Source of the DNA: Cladopsammia gracilis
Taxonomy: Eukaryota; Cnidaria; Anthozoa; Scleractinia; Dendrophylliidae
Direction of reading: 5' to 3'
DNA: 64,000 nt
Assembly: GCA_022457155.1 (NCBI GenBank)
Contig: JAJGOT010000257.1
Location: 243,501 to 307,500 of the forward strand
Below, in pieces: positions 34,401-44,089 of the stretch. The notes under the pieces were generated by a model. It was not told the DNA's origin. It worked only from the letters and a program-made list of their open reading frames with translations, and made no database searches. Made by a program: the position numbers and the translations under genes. The first letter of the stretch is position 1; each line of letters begins with the position of its first letter.

Positions 34401-36205
34401 ATCGGAGCAGCATCTCCTGTATCGATCACATGCTGCACTAACGATGTCCTACCTAATTCAGCATCAGATAAAGCGAACACATCACGGTATTTGTGAAACA
34501 GATTTTTAAACTTAATTCTGTCATCATCAGAAAGAACACTGTCTGACAAATCAGGCAACTCAGAATAATCATGCTGGTCGAACTGACTATCGGCAAAACC
34601 TGGAGAAGGAGTTTTATCTATTTTTTCGGACGCGTCAAGCTCAAAGGTTGCTATGTTTTGATCCACCTCCTCAAAACTAGCCAACTTTGTCCTGCGGTAA
34701 ATTTTAACTGGCTCGGAGGAAGGATTAACCATCCTCACAGGGATTGTCCCATCCTCTGCGACTTTAACAAGCTCTGCAGCTCCAAAAACAGAATAGCGGT
34801 GGGACAGGTCGGACCTTGGTGCAATGATACCATTAATTCCAACTTCATTTGGCAACGAATTCAATTTCCCTGACACCAAGATTTCTGACTGAGGTGGAAT
34901 AACAAAAGTACGTGAGGCATGCACCGAAGAAATAAAATTTTCACTTGAATCCTCGCTAACTTCAAAAGAATCATTCGAATGATCGTCACTAAAGGGTAAC
35001 GGGTCTGCCTCAGGGGAAAAATTAACCACTCCATTCTCAAAATCTATTTTAAAACAAAATTTCTGGAGAAAATCTCTTCCAAGAATCACGTCATAAGTTA
35101 AATCTTGAATCACGTGGGCTTCGAAAGGAAAGACTTGAGAATCAATAACAAATTTCACTGGTGCCTTTCCCAAAGTAGCTAAGCGACACCCATTCACTGA
35201 AGTTACACTTTCTGGACTAGGACTATCCAAACTTGGATAAGCGTGACTCAAATAAGTATGCCACACTTCAGCACTTATTGCCGTGACAGCAGCTCCTGAA
35301 TCTAATAAACAATAAAAATCATGACCCTCTATGCTAATCGTTAAAGAAGAACTACCGGTCATAAAAGGAACGCAAATACTATTGACCGATTCAAGCTTTG
35401 ATTTAGCGCCGCAATCTGGAGTATATTCTGCAAAAGAACTCGAAGACGAACTAGCGTTACCTCCGGTTTCTGTTCCTGCTGCACTACAAACATTGTTCAC
35501 ATCACTATCAACTGGAGAAATCGGTGACCCTTGTCCAATGTTTTCTCTATTATGGGTTGAAGGCACGTTAACGTCACTAATTTTATTAAGCACAGCATCG
35601 CTGGACATAATATCCGTTACGACAACATCGTCAAAATCTAAGACATCACGAACACCGGTATCGATTCTTTTAGAGACCGACTTGTTTCCTTCGGCCACAA
35701 CAAACTTAAAATTCTTGGGGTTTTCTTCCTTTGAGTCCCCAGAAAAATACATGGGAGATTTATTTTCAGCAGACGAAACGTAACAACTTGGCGAGCTAGC
35801 GCCGGAATAAAAACACTCCCTTTTGTTTTGAAAACTCGGTGGTTGATTAACTACATTGACAATGCTCGTTATAACTCCTTCAAACAACTCAAGTAGCTTA
35901 ATAATAATAGCGAAAACAATGGTTAAAATAACCATAACATTGCTCTCAAGACAAGTGTTTTGTTTTGCTGACACACGCTCTTGACTTAACCTACAAGACA
36001 TAAACACTTCAGGGGATTTGGCAAATTGTTTTGGCTGCATTGGGGAAACTTGAACACTATCCTTACTAATAACATCTTTGTCTAAATCATTTTTCGCGAC
36101 TGATGAATTCTCGACAGGACGCGCTTCACTGAAAGCAAATTTATCAGCTTTGCACGTTTCTGTCGGTAAATTCTGATTTTGTTTTACAATTTTGGAAGCC
36201 CCCAT
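31433..36205 (-). CDS. pol: Pol polyprotein with C-terminal chromodomain
   Basis: About 1,590 residues from ATG at 36,205 (numbers below count the GTG just before it as 1). Domains in order: a novel N-terminal region with a hydrophobic segment at 90-120; aspartic protease (LLDSGA, 301-306; ILGRDF near 375); reverse transcriptase (about 600-800; YIDD, 754-757); RNase H (FVDAS near 901, TERE near 941, TDH near 968); integrase zinc region (H1124, H1128, C1151, C1154) and catalytic D1186, D1246 (SDRGTNF), E1282 (GLVERFN); a GPY/F-like module (NWLGPYRVV); and a chromodomain (about 1538-1588, with YLVKWYGY and STWEPEENI). All visible catalytic residues are present. The pol frame is -1 relative to gag and overlaps it by 13 nt, so frameshifting or internal initiation is expected. 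The chromodomain probably targets integration to modified chromatin. Confidence 0.95.
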   Translation of the reverse strand: MGASKIVKQNQNLPTETCKADKFAFSEARPVENSSVAKNDLDKDVISKDSVQVSPMQPKQFAKSPEVFMSCRLSQERVSAKQNTCLESNVMVILTIVFAIIIKLLELFEGVITSIVNVVNQPPSFQNKRECFYSGASSPSCYVSSAENKSPMYFSGDSKEENPKNFKFVVAEGNKSVSKRIDTGVRDVLDFDDVVVTDIMSSDAVLNKISDVNVPSTHNRENIGQGSPISPVDSDVNNVCSAAGTETGGNASSSSSSFAEYTPDCGAKSKLESVNSICVPFMTGSSSLTISIEGHDFYCLLDSGAAVTAISAEVWHTYLSHAYPSLDSPSPESVTSVNGCRLATLGKAPVKFVIDSQVFPFEAHVIQDLTYDVILGRDFLQKFCFKIDFENGVVNFSPEADPLPFSDDHSNDSFEVSEDSSENFISSVHASRTFVIPPQSEILVSGKLNSLPNEVGINGIIAPRSDLSHRYSVFGAAELVKVAEDGTIPVRMVNPSSEPVKIYRRTKLASFEEVDQNIATFELDASEKIDKTPSPGFADSQFDQHDYSELPDLSDSVLSDDDRIKFKNLFHKYRDVFALSDAELGRTSLVQHVIDTGDAAPIKQRPYRTSPESKQEIDRQVDDMLERGIIQESVSAWSSPVVLVKKKNGSMRFCIDFRRINKITEKDSFPMPLVSETLDSLCGTQFFTTLDLKSGYWQIELHPSAREKTAFVTHNGLYEFLVMPFGLTNSGASFQRLMGHILRGLEYRFALIYIDDVIIFSKSIEEHLSHLEEVFRRLRQANVKLNPKKCNFAKQKVECLGHVVTPEGVSPNPDKIRVVQEFPTPTNLKELRNFLGLANYYRRFVRGFSHIASPLNALTKKGVNFSWTDACSEAFDKLKRALVSAPILAYPNFKEPFLLFVDASATGIGFTLGQVQDGKEVVIAYNGRGLNRAEQNYSTTEREALALVEGIKKFQPYLHDRKFTVVTDHSSLRWLMNVKDASGRLARWSLLLQQYDFDIIHRPGKMHGNADSLSRRPYESCKLSSLQKEEPQLAKTRELQRRDFELSEIIDFLENDGLPSDDRAARKVLLTSSSFYIGNDGLLYHLDSNRKRKACESFSQLVVPATLRFEILSNVHDHVSGAHFGVHKTFNKVKQRYWWKGMFKDVEHWCKSCTECSMRKSPRNSKKAPLLPIPVENAFDRVAVDVLGPFPPSNKGNRYIVIFSDYLTRWCEAFPVPSVEATVVARLLIDEIIARHGAPKVLLSDRGTNFLSKIIAEVCKVFQIHKVNTSSYHPQTDGLVERFNSTICQSLSMYVAKNQKDWDDFIPLILFAHRTSVIEAIGDSPFYVLYGREPRLPVDVKYLPPVADDVTTSVFEHRKRVVEKIELAQNLARENLQRAQQKMKDYYDQSAKEPVFEIGQRVWVYTPRTRKGMSKKLLHNWLGPYRVVEKSSPVHFRLRTDTNKKVTFAVHANRMKPFIDPNLRPIDPPPFDDPTTPYLDESDIPEDSFERELSVDASANTSIVSPDSTALHPESQSEIRTVQSHSSPEQVAIDNETVFDAEKILKSRKKKGKTEYLVKWYGYPKNQSTWEPEENILDKRLIDSFNQSRT

Positions 36206-36240
36206 CACGGGTTTATTTTGCAGCGAGACAGGGGCTCTAT

Positions 36241-36253
36241 TCAGTTTTCCTGC
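36241..36253 (-). promoter_or_regulatory. gag-pol overlap, possible -1 frameshift site
   Basis: The sense strand reads CAG GAA AAC TGA in the gag frame. Pol is in the -1 frame and is open from 36,253. The heptamer G GAA AAC has a slippery A-site half (A AAC) but not the usual XXXYYYZ P-site half. No downstream pseudoknot was assessed. Confidence 0.4.
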
Positions 36254-37590
36254 TTAGATTGCCAATTGGGACCTCCTTGACCTCTTTGCTGATAAAAATT
36301 TTGTCTGCCGCCTCCACGACGAGGGACTCTGGGATCTGGTCTTGAACGACAAAAATAGTAAGTGTGCCCTTTTCTTCCACAATTATAGCACACAGCGTCA
36401 CCAAAACGAGAGCGAAAACCCCTTGGTTGAAAGGACTGGTTAGAGCGCTGATTGAAATTATTAGGCTTGGAAGCCGCATTTCCCATGAAGTCTCGAAACT
36501 CATCCCTAATAATTTGTTTCATTTCAGACTTAGTTGCATAAGGCTCTCTTTGACCTACAGCACTTATCGCCTTATCTTTGGGAGTAATTGCCTTTGACAA
36601 TTCGTCCAAAATTTGAGTTGAAACCTCTTTAGGGTCAAACTCTGCACGTTTGTTTGAACTCGTTAGCACCGACTCCTTTAACTTTGCAAAATTTTCTGCC
36701 GCCTCTAAATCGTCAGGCTGCTGTAATACGACATATTCACGAATTTCAGGAAGGAGACCCTGTACAAAATAGTGTGTCCACTCAGTTCTGGGCAAATTTA
36801 TTCTTGCGCAATGCGTTCGGAGACTGTACGAATAGTCTGCAACGGACTCCTTTTCTAATTGACGACGTTGGCCAAGCGCCTGCCTTACGCGCCATTCACT
36901 AGCTCCGGAAGCAAAATGCGTAATTAACTGTTCGGACAATTCATTGAAAGACATTTCGTCCGGTGCGGGCAAAGTTTTGAACCACGCACTGGCATGACCT
37001 TTTAAATAAAGTGGAAGCCCTAAAGCTAAATTATATTCGCCCCAACCATTTAATCGACCGGCCCTCTTATAATTCCTAATAAACTCGTGCACGTCTTCGC
37101 ATTCATCTCCCCTAAACACTGGAAAAGTTACCGACGATTTTACACCGACTGTTCCAACCTGCGCCGAATTAAGAGACGCTTGCATTCGATCGACTGCTTC
37201 GCATAACTGACTGACTCGATTCTCCATCTCAGAGTGAGCCGGCACGAGAGAAATATCACTAGATTCCAAAACAGTGAAATTATCTGGTGACAAAGAAGGA
37301 TTCTCCTCAATTGAATCTTCACTTAGAGATTCACTACTAGACTGATTTTCTCTAGGTTCTACGTCCTCATAAACCCCTGCTTCCTCTTCAGAATCCGAGC
37401 TATGACTACTAACGCACCAAGAAATTACAGAATCTTCACTCGGAGTTGGAATTACATCTAACGCTTGTGCCTGAGCCTCAGTCCTAGGAGTCCTAACCGA
37501 TCTTAAAAAAGAACGAAATAATGATCTGCTAGTTTGTGGAGCGGGAGGAGGAGGGGCTGGCCACTCACTCGAATCTAAAGACGCAGCCAA
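36241..37590 (-). CDS. gag: Gag polyprotein
   Basis: At least 449 residues. The N-terminus is Pro- and Ser/Glu-rich with PAPPPPAP at 11-18 (a possible late-domain-like motif). A retrotransposon-gag-type helical core covers about 155-310 ([48 protein letters not shown]). One CCHC zinc knuckle lies at 401-414 ([14 protein letters not shown]), followed by an Arg/Gly-rich basic tail. The start is unclear: position 37,590 is TTG, the frame is open back to 37,656, and no ATG occurs in that stretch. Initiation may be non-AUG or use an upstream exon. The protein would form particles and package RNA. It ends at TGA in the overlap with pol. Confidence 0.9.
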   Translation of the reverse strand: MAASLDSSEWPAPPPPAPQTSRSLFRSFLRSVRTPRTEAQAQALDVIPTPSEDSVISWCVSSHSSDSEEEAGVYEDVEPRENQSSSESLSEDSIEENPSLSPDNFTVLESSDISLVPAHSEMENRVSQLCEAVDRMQASLNSAQVGTVGVKSSVTFPVFRGDECEDVHEFIRNYKRAGRLNGWGEYNLALGLPLYLKGHASAWFKTLPAPDEMSFNELSEQLITHFASGASEWRVRQALGQRRQLEKESVADYSYSLRTHCARINLPRTEWTHYFVQGLLPEIREYVVLQQPDDLEAAENFAKLKESVLTSSNKRAEFDPKEVSTQILDELSKAITPKDKAISAVGQREPYATKSEMKQIIRDEFRDFMGNAASKPNNFNQRSNQSFQPRGFRSRFGDAVCYNCGRKGHTYYFCRSRPDPRVPRRGGGRQNFYQQRGQGGPNWQSKQEN

Positions 37591-37880
37591 ACTTTCCTGG
37601 TCGGCGGCCTGTTCGGCCAGGGCTCGTGCTCTTTGCCTAGTAATCAGGATTACGAATTACTACTGTTAAAATCAAAATTCATAAGGGCGAGATGCTGCAA
37701 AGCACTAACAGAAAATCCAATTGTGAAATTGACCTGTCATTATGAAGTCTTAAGACAACACTAACTAAATTAGATAAATATCAAATAAGAAGTTTACAAC
37801 ACGTGCCTGTAGTGCGACTAACGAAACATATCAAGAAATCTAGCTTGCAATGGAAAGGGTGTTAATAAGGAAGACAGTTC

Positions 37881-37887
37881 CACTCAC
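37881..37887 (-). promoter_or_regulatory. candidate major splice donor in the leader
   Basis: The sense strand reads ATT|GTGAGTG about 33 nt after the 5' LTR and upstream of gag. It would supply the common donor for env and accessory transcripts. Inferred by consensus only. Confidence 0.35.
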
Positions 37888-37900
37888 AATTATAGGTGAT

Positions 37901-37918
37901 CTTGGGTTCTCCACCAAG
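37901..37918 (-). promoter_or_regulatory. candidate primer-binding site, self-complementary
   Basis: Starting 4 nt after the 5' LTR (sense), TGGTGGAGAACCCAAG begins with TGG, as expected for pairing with a tRNA CCA end. I could not match it to a tRNA I know. The flanking CTTGG and CCAAG can pair with each other around an 8-nt loop, which is odd for a primer site. Confidence 0.5.
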
Positions 37919-37920
37919 TA

Positions 37921-38461
37921 TGTTACGGGGTTAAACGCAGCTAACTCACTCAGCAACTAGGAGAGGTATCGGGACTCTTGTTTATTCTTCCACTCCTACT
38001 TCTTCTACTGACTTTTATCCACTGACTCACAACTCGATTGCAAGCAACTTATATACCCTAATCTTAGACATATTTGGGTTTGCTGACCGTGGGACCTTTT
38101 AACTCATATCCTGTGGCCTAACAGAGCGAGTAGAGGAAACACCTACACGGCTGTTCATAACAAGTACTAGAGAATCAATGGAATAGCTAGGGGTAAAACT
38201 GTAAAGTTAGATTAGACACCCAAACAGGAACCTTAGTGTAGGTAAAACCCAAGGTCAGCTTTAGTTCCCAAGTATACCTACTTCAAAAACCGACGTTCAA
38301 GTTTAACAAATTCATAAAGGTAGACAGTACTACTCAAAAACCTAGGGACTACCAGTGTGGGCTAAACCTTCAATAACCTTGGACTATGAACGCGATTATA
38401 AAGAAACTCTAAACATAAAAGAAACCTTAGGCATAACATTACGACTAAATACTTCACAACA
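37921..38461 (-). repeat. 5' LTR (541 bp)
   Basis: Same sequence as 27,439-27,979 by eye. In the sense direction it has a TATA box (TATATAAG, plus-strand 38,048-38,055), an AATAAA signal (37,981-37,986), and ends CCGTAACA. Transcription would start near 38,020, giving a U3 of about 440 bp and a short R-U5. Confidence 0.95.
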
Positions 38462-38465
38462 AAAG
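38462..38465. repeat. right target-site duplication AAAG
   Basis: Matches 27,435-27,438. It is followed by CTTCATCC, as in the empty site of block B. Confidence 0.92.
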
Positions 38466-39391
38466 CTTCATCCAGGCAGCTCTTAATAAGAAGAGTAAAA
38501 AAAGAACATGAACATGACTTTCGAAATGTTGATTTTCAAGGTTATTTCGTAATAAATTAAACAGTTAACTTGACTTTTCGCTCTGTACACCACCCGAAAT
38601 TCTAAAGAATGGCAAATACTGTGCAAGATTTTACCTTAATTATTTAATGTTTTGCTTTTCTTTCAGTGGCAGGGTAACTTGGGCAATTAAATTAGGGTTT
38701 TGTAAACACGACTTTCGAAATGTTGATTTCCAAGTTTATTTCGTGATAAAGGGTGGTCAAAACCTAAACTGAAAACTTGACTTTTCGCTCCGCTTGCTAA
38801 GCATAAAAGACCGCAGGAGGATGATTCTACTGCAGATAGTCGAAATGTTATTAAGTGTATTAATTGCGAATCACTGGTTTTACGAAGGAATATCGCTCTC
38901 TTATGTTTAACACGACTTTTTCTGGGATTTCGCCTACGGGTAATGTTCCTATATGGTGCTACGAAAAAGGTAATTTGCTCCAAATGCTACTCTAGTTTAA
39001 TTCTTCATAATTAACCCTCACTCAGCCAACCATGCACAAGCCAAGACTAAACTGACACATCACGTTTCAAAAGTTTGTGCTAAACTGAAAAGAACTTTTT
39101 TGAAAATAAATTGAAAATAATTCTTGAAAGAAACGTAACAGAAAGTAAAATGTAAGCAAGAAAAAACCCCACGGCGTTTTCAATTAAACAAATCAGTTCA
39201 ATTTTCAGACCAATGGCGAAAATATTTTTGTACAAGATTAACACCACAATAGAGGAGTGATATAAATACAGGAAGACAAAACGATCCAATTCACTAAAAA
39301 CGATTATTTTGATTAGAAAATAGTTATTATAGCTGTTTAGATTCCTATGGTTAATTTTACTGAGCTGGCAGAAAAATAGCTGTTCTTTCTT

Positions 39392-39535
39392 GCCAGCCAG
39401 CCAGCCAGCCAGCTGACTGGTATACTCAACCAGCCAGCAAGCCAGCCAGCCATCTTTCCAGCTGACTAATTTTTCCAGCCAGCTAGCTAACTCGTATAAT
39501 CAACCATCCAACCAGCCAGCTGGCCAGGCGCCTAG
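39392..39535 (+). repeat. CCAG-rich tetranucleotide repeat
   Basis: Interrupted runs of CCAG with GCTGACT spacers. Counterpart at 60,086-60,216 with slightly different unit counts. Confidence 0.85.
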
Positions 39536-40026
39536 ACAGCCCTGGTCTGTTAAAATTTTTGTGTACTTTGGAAAATAATCGGAAAACTTTTAATGACTAC
39601 CGAGCAGCATACGGAGATCTTCGGCAATTTCCGGACAATAGTCGGACGGTCAGTGTACAATAATAAATCATTTGATAAAGAAACCACTCTTTCTAACTGG
39701 ACCATTCATTTTTATGAATGACCATTCATTTTCATTTTTATGACCATTCATCTGTTGTTTGTCAGCATTAATATGATGGACACTCCTTTTGAACAGGTTT
39801 TGGGTCTTGGACTCGTAAAAACCTTCTCTGAGTTGATTTATGGAGTATGCTTGGCCAAACCTTTCGTGTTTTGGCCAACAAGAAGGCCAAAACGATGGCA
39901 ACCGTTTACTGTTGCATAAAACTTCTAAGAATATTACAAATATTGACCTTGTTGAATGTATTTAGTTTTTATCGATAAGAATGTTCCATTTAGTTTTTAA
40001 ATTACTTTTCTTGTTTTGTTCACCAG

Positions 40027-40193
40027 AAAACTTGAGGACGTTAGTGAACTTTTAGAAAGAAACCTCGGTTTCGACAACAGAAGTTTAAAAAGTTTTTTAT
40101 CGCACGTTTAAAAATCTTAACGCGCTTTCAGTATCCATCATGACAGATGTCGATAACCGGAGAGAGCTAATCCCAATAAACTTTCTTCTATAA
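40027..40193 (+). pseudogene. broken terminal-exon copy (distal block A)
   Basis: Preceded by TTGTTCACCAG, an acceptor match. It corresponds to the intact exon at 63,650-63,818, but one extra T in a T-run shifts the frame and a stop follows within a few codons. The last codons also change CAA to TAA. See the entry at 63,650 for the encoded pattern. Confidence 0.4.
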
Positions 40194-40239
40194 TAGACGC
40201 GCTATTAAAACGTATCAGTAGATTTATAACTAACAATAG

Positions 40240-40435
40240 TCCAGTTTCAAGTTAACCAATACCGCTGAATAAAAAGACTGAAGACATGTTTGCACAGGGT
40301 TTGTCGCCATCTGAAGTAAAATATTCATACATACCAGCATGTAAGTGCTGAGTGTTAAAATGAAACATGTACAATAGTCAGAGTTGTGAATATTTCATCT
40401 TCTTGCTGGTATGTATGAATATTTTACTTCAGATA
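40240..40435. repeat. foldback repeat, truncated copy
   Basis: Inverted arms CTGAAGTAAAATATTCATAC and its complement lie at about 40,312 and 40,412. The complete version is at 60,925-61,206. Confidence 0.65.
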
Positions 40436-40730
40436 GAGACTAGCCCTGTGCAGATGTGTCTTCAGCCTGTTTGTTCATTGTTTATTCGACCATTACATCC
40501 GGAAGGCGTATATTTCGTTAGTAACACGAGTAGTCGTATCGAGCAACGACGTCACGATTCCCGCCTTTTCTATAACCTTTGCCGAATAAACTTGGTTTGT
40601 TTGTTTGTTGTTCGGAATAATGGCCGCCGCTGCATGATCTAAGGATTTTCAGGGAATTTCTCGAAAGTTGCAACGAGTAAAAAACATAAAGAGAACATTA
40701 CTCCCATACCGTGGAACTTCAAGCAATCAT

Positions 40731-41922
40731 AATATATATAGATAGGCTTAGCCTAACAGCGTCGCACTTTGAACAAGCTTAACTAAGGTGGAAGGTTGGA
40801 AGCACAAAAATTAAGATTGACGAACGGGCTATTTTTCAATTTTAGCAATTCTCAAAAACAGTATTACCAGACCGTCTGCACAGTACATTAAGACCGTACC
40901 AAAGTTCACAACTGAAAACAACTTTTCTATGTCTAGAATAACTAGCACAATAAAATACAGTTGTTGTTTGTCAAAAATTGCAGAGAAACTGATTTGGAAA
41001 TCAAAATATCAAAAATACACAAACATATTTGCATAAGGCGACGCGAGTGAAAATAGGACTATAAAATCTTTGTTTACATAAAATCGCTTTTCACTTTATG
41101 TAATGAATGAACAAACACATAAAAATGGACAACACGATCTTCTTTCGAAAAGTTTTATTCAAATCTCCATTAGTTTATGTTTAAAAGCAATACGCGTACC
41201 ATTCATAGCGCCGCGGATCCGTATCTTCGATGAAATTCAAGAAATTAATACAACTGAATTTAAGCTACAAGTTTTATAAACAATTCTCCAAAACTAACGA
41301 GAACACAAACAAAAAGTCAATCACAGATTGATATCAAGATAAATTCCCATCGAAAAACGTAATTTGTTTTACCTTTAAGTCGCTCCGGTGACTACTGTAC
41401 ACTTGGATATTCTTTAAATCTCCGCTTCTCGTCTCCCCGCATTGCTATAAACGTATGAGGTTCTTTGAAGCAAGATTTTATCCCTGAAAACTCTTCTTTC
41501 TCCACTAAAGCGGCTTCTTGGTATCCCTTAATAAGTATCCCTGTCTTGAGTAGCAAACCGCAAAAAAAAAAATGTTGCATAATAACGACTTCAATTCGTA
41601 ATTGCCCAACCCCCCCCCCCCCCCCCCCACAAAAATGAAATGGTCCGTCCCTTAAAAGATCCTGCAACTAAAGTGTTTACCGAGCTAACGACTGTGTAGC
41701 CGCGTGCAAAACAAAGCCTCAAAGATCCCGGATGTTGCGTGGCGTCATACGTGCATGTTTTGCGACGTCATACGCACCTGCGAGCTAGCCTTGCGCGACA
41801 CACATGTTACAGACACGCGCCCGCGAAACATTCCGCTAGTCATGACCATGAAAAATGACGGGCATAAGTTCTATGAGTATGGGGCTTCGCAGCCGGGTCT
41901 TCGGCCCGCTAGTGCTCCGCTA
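40731..41922 (-). mobile_element. 1.2-kb dispersed repeat, inverted copy
   Basis: Reverse-orientation member of the family at 18,364, beginning at a TATATATA tract and ending at GTGCTCCGCTA. It carries a long C run near 41,610 and is somewhat more diverged than the others. Confidence 0.7.
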
Positions 41923-42088
41923 AAAAAAAATTCGTGCTTACTGTGAGAAAGAAAAACGTCGACGAGTATGAGCCTCATCTATCAGAGCTTTTGTTCAAAG
42001 TATCGACCGCGATCCCCGAAAAAAATAACTATGGGTTATCTGTTCTTAACGACAAGGAATTCCGCGAAGTACAGTCAAGACATTTAAA

Positions 42089-42240
42089 GGCCCAGTATCA
42101 CCCATTCGGCTTTGCGATCGTTTGTTTTTGTTTTCAAATGACGAGCTCGCTCGTTATTGGCTGTTTTGGGAATTTTCGACTGCGTTAAATTCAATCGTCG
42201 AAGCATTGGGCGCGCAATGCATTTTGGGTGATACTGGGCC
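42089..42240. mobile_element. 152-bp MITE with GGCCCAGTATCACCCA ends
   Basis: Perfect 16-bp inverted ends (GGCCCAGTATCACCCA / TGGGTGATACTGGGCC) flanked by TTTAAA on both sides. The start GGCCCAG is shared with the 120-bp Harbinger-like MITE, suggesting a related transposase. Non-coding. Confidence 0.8.
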
Positions 42241-42531
42241 TTTAAAAAAATAAACAAAAGCAGTTAAAATTTGTCGGCAAAGGAAACCAACGAAACGCGG
42301 CAGATCCGCTCTCAAATAAAGACATCGCAACGTTTTAGAGCTGTGGGGTCCTATGAATTCACTCTCCCAGAGCTCTGCTGAACGCTCATTGGTTTAACAA
42401 CTGGACATCCTTCAGGATGAGGCCGGGAAAGGAACAGCGAGATCTTCGTTACGGCGACTTGCATGAAGAGTAATTTGGAGGGAAACAGCTTTGTTGAGTG
42501 TATCAAGTAAAGACACACAAAACGCGCAACT

Positions 42532-42771
42532 GTGAAAACCCTCGAAGTCTTAAATGAGTACGAGAACAAGAACAACCCAGATGGCTGTCCTGTCAATATC
42601 TACTTGGCCAACAAAGATTGCCGCTCCGCAAACATGATGACCGATGAATTTCCTTTCTATCGTGGTATTAGAGACCTTAAGATTGAGGACTTCCCCTTAA
42701 ACCGCAAACCACAAACGTCGACCAGCAGTTTACAGTTCGGAGTTCACCGTGTGAACATAATCTGGGCTTAA
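42532..42771 (+). other. orphan open frame, possible coding exon
   Basis: About 80 codons with a protein-like composition (NNPDGCPVNIYLANKDC, MMTDEFPFYRGIRDLKIEDF), closed upstream by TAA near 42,512 and starting at GTG. I do not recognise the family, and no splice partner or promoter is evident. It may be an exon remnant of an unknown gene or a chance frame. Confidence 0.25.
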
Positions 42772-44089
42772 GATTGAGGGTTACATTTTACCTGTGCCTA
42801 TATTATCGGAGCCATGTCGAAACAAAGTACACATTCATGCATATACATTCAGCATTCACATATTATCAGAAACTGGCTTTTTTTATTTTATTTATCGTAG
42901 CTTAACCACAAAGTAATCCAACTGGCAAAACAGTTCCGACAACGAATAGCCGGCTGCCATGTTTGTTTTCATTTATTCGTTCACTTCTATTTTAGCTGAG
43001 AAATCGTCCCCGAAATTACGTTTCTATGAAAAAGAATGCGATAATTAATAAGCGAAAGAGTTCTAAAAAGTGGTATTTCCTCTTAAACTCTGGATTGTGA
43101 TGTTTAAGGGTGCAAAAAACCTCGCGGTAAATCACTTACCTCTAGAGCGTGGCCTAGCCGTACAAACGTGAACCTCAAACCGCGCAAAACTGACGGCAAG
43201 GCACTGGCCACGTGACTTCTTGACGTTTGCAGTTTGCGGGAAACGCCGAAAAACCTCGATCTTAAAAGTCTCTATTAACATCGAAAGCCCGTAACCAGGT
43301 CAAAAGTGGTAAATGCTCTCCTCTTGTAGTCAATTCTCTTAGAAGCATGCCAAAGAACAAGATAAAAGACTCAGGACTGGAAAAGGACAAACACCTCTTG
43401 AAAACAACACAAGAAAGCATCTGGTTAGAAAATGGTGAACAATGAAGTACCGCCAAACGAAATCATTCAAGTAACTGGGTAAAGCGACGTCACTCGTTAA
43501 ACAACTACTCAACTTTATCCGATAAGAAACAACAACAGATTTCTGCTGTGTTGTCAAACACTGCTAACACCTCCCAAACCTTGTCAACTGTCTCTCACGC
43601 ATGAGCGCAGTGAACGCGTGAGATATTGTTCTTGCCACTCGAACAAAGAATTCATATATTCTCGCCACCGTGTAATATCCTCTGTATACGTCAGGATAAT
43701 TCCAACCATTTATTTCACTTGATAATGGCGTCATGAACATACCAAAACGTCGTTGCATTTTATCGTTAGTTTTTACAGTTGTATGTTTGAGAAATGTTGG
43801 GCTAACTTTTTTATTGTTACATTTCATTCACACCAAGTCCTCTCTATGACTAGAGACACAATTTTGGTTCACTAGGGTGGTAAAATATCACAAAACTGGG
43901 CCATGATTTTTAGATTTATGTAAATAGAAAAACAATTTTTTTTGTTTTTTTGAAACGACACCAAATCCTTGTGACACTGTCCCTTAAATTTGAGTCATTT
44001 CAGGACCCTTTTTACAGGTATGTAACACCCAAGGAAGGATGGGGCTTGTGGGGCAAGCTGACAATGGTGACAATTAACCAATTGCTGGG
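42772..44089. other. intergenic, no gene recognised
   Basis: Low-complexity AT-rich DNA with short frames on both strands that lack splice signals or motifs. Confidence 0.45.

Larger units (their letters stand above)
27439..38461 (-). mobile_element. complete 11,023-bp env-bearing chromodomain Ty3/gypsy retroelement
   Basis: Two 541-bp LTRs that look identical enclose a 9,941-bp internal region. On the minus strand the order is LTR, candidate primer site, gag, pol (protease, reverse transcriptase, RNase H, integrase, chromodomain), env, an unrecognised ORF, a RING-like ORF, polypurine tract, LTR. A 4-bp duplication (AAAG) and the empty site in block B define the boundaries exactly. Typical Ty3/gypsy elements are shorter; this one is long because of env and the two accessory frames. 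No stops or frameshifts break the main frames, so it may be active. Chromodomain-bearing elements normally lack env (established knowledge of chromoviruses), so the combination is notable. Confidence 0.93.
38466..40480 (+). repeat. duplicated block A (distal part)
   Basis: Continues the block interrupted by the retroelement and matches 59,153-61,150. Related but more diverged copies are at about 44,090-45,600 and 62,290-64,000. Similarity to block B ends within the right arm of a foldback element near 40,480. Confidence 0.75.

Noticed and set aside
31569..35783. Several plus-strand frames of 60-150 codons opposite pol
   Set aside because: They lie entirely antisense to the intact pol gene and have no independent features.
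40367..40642. 91-codon plus-strand frame
   Set aside because: Its first third translates the arm of a foldback repeat, and no homolog is recognisable.
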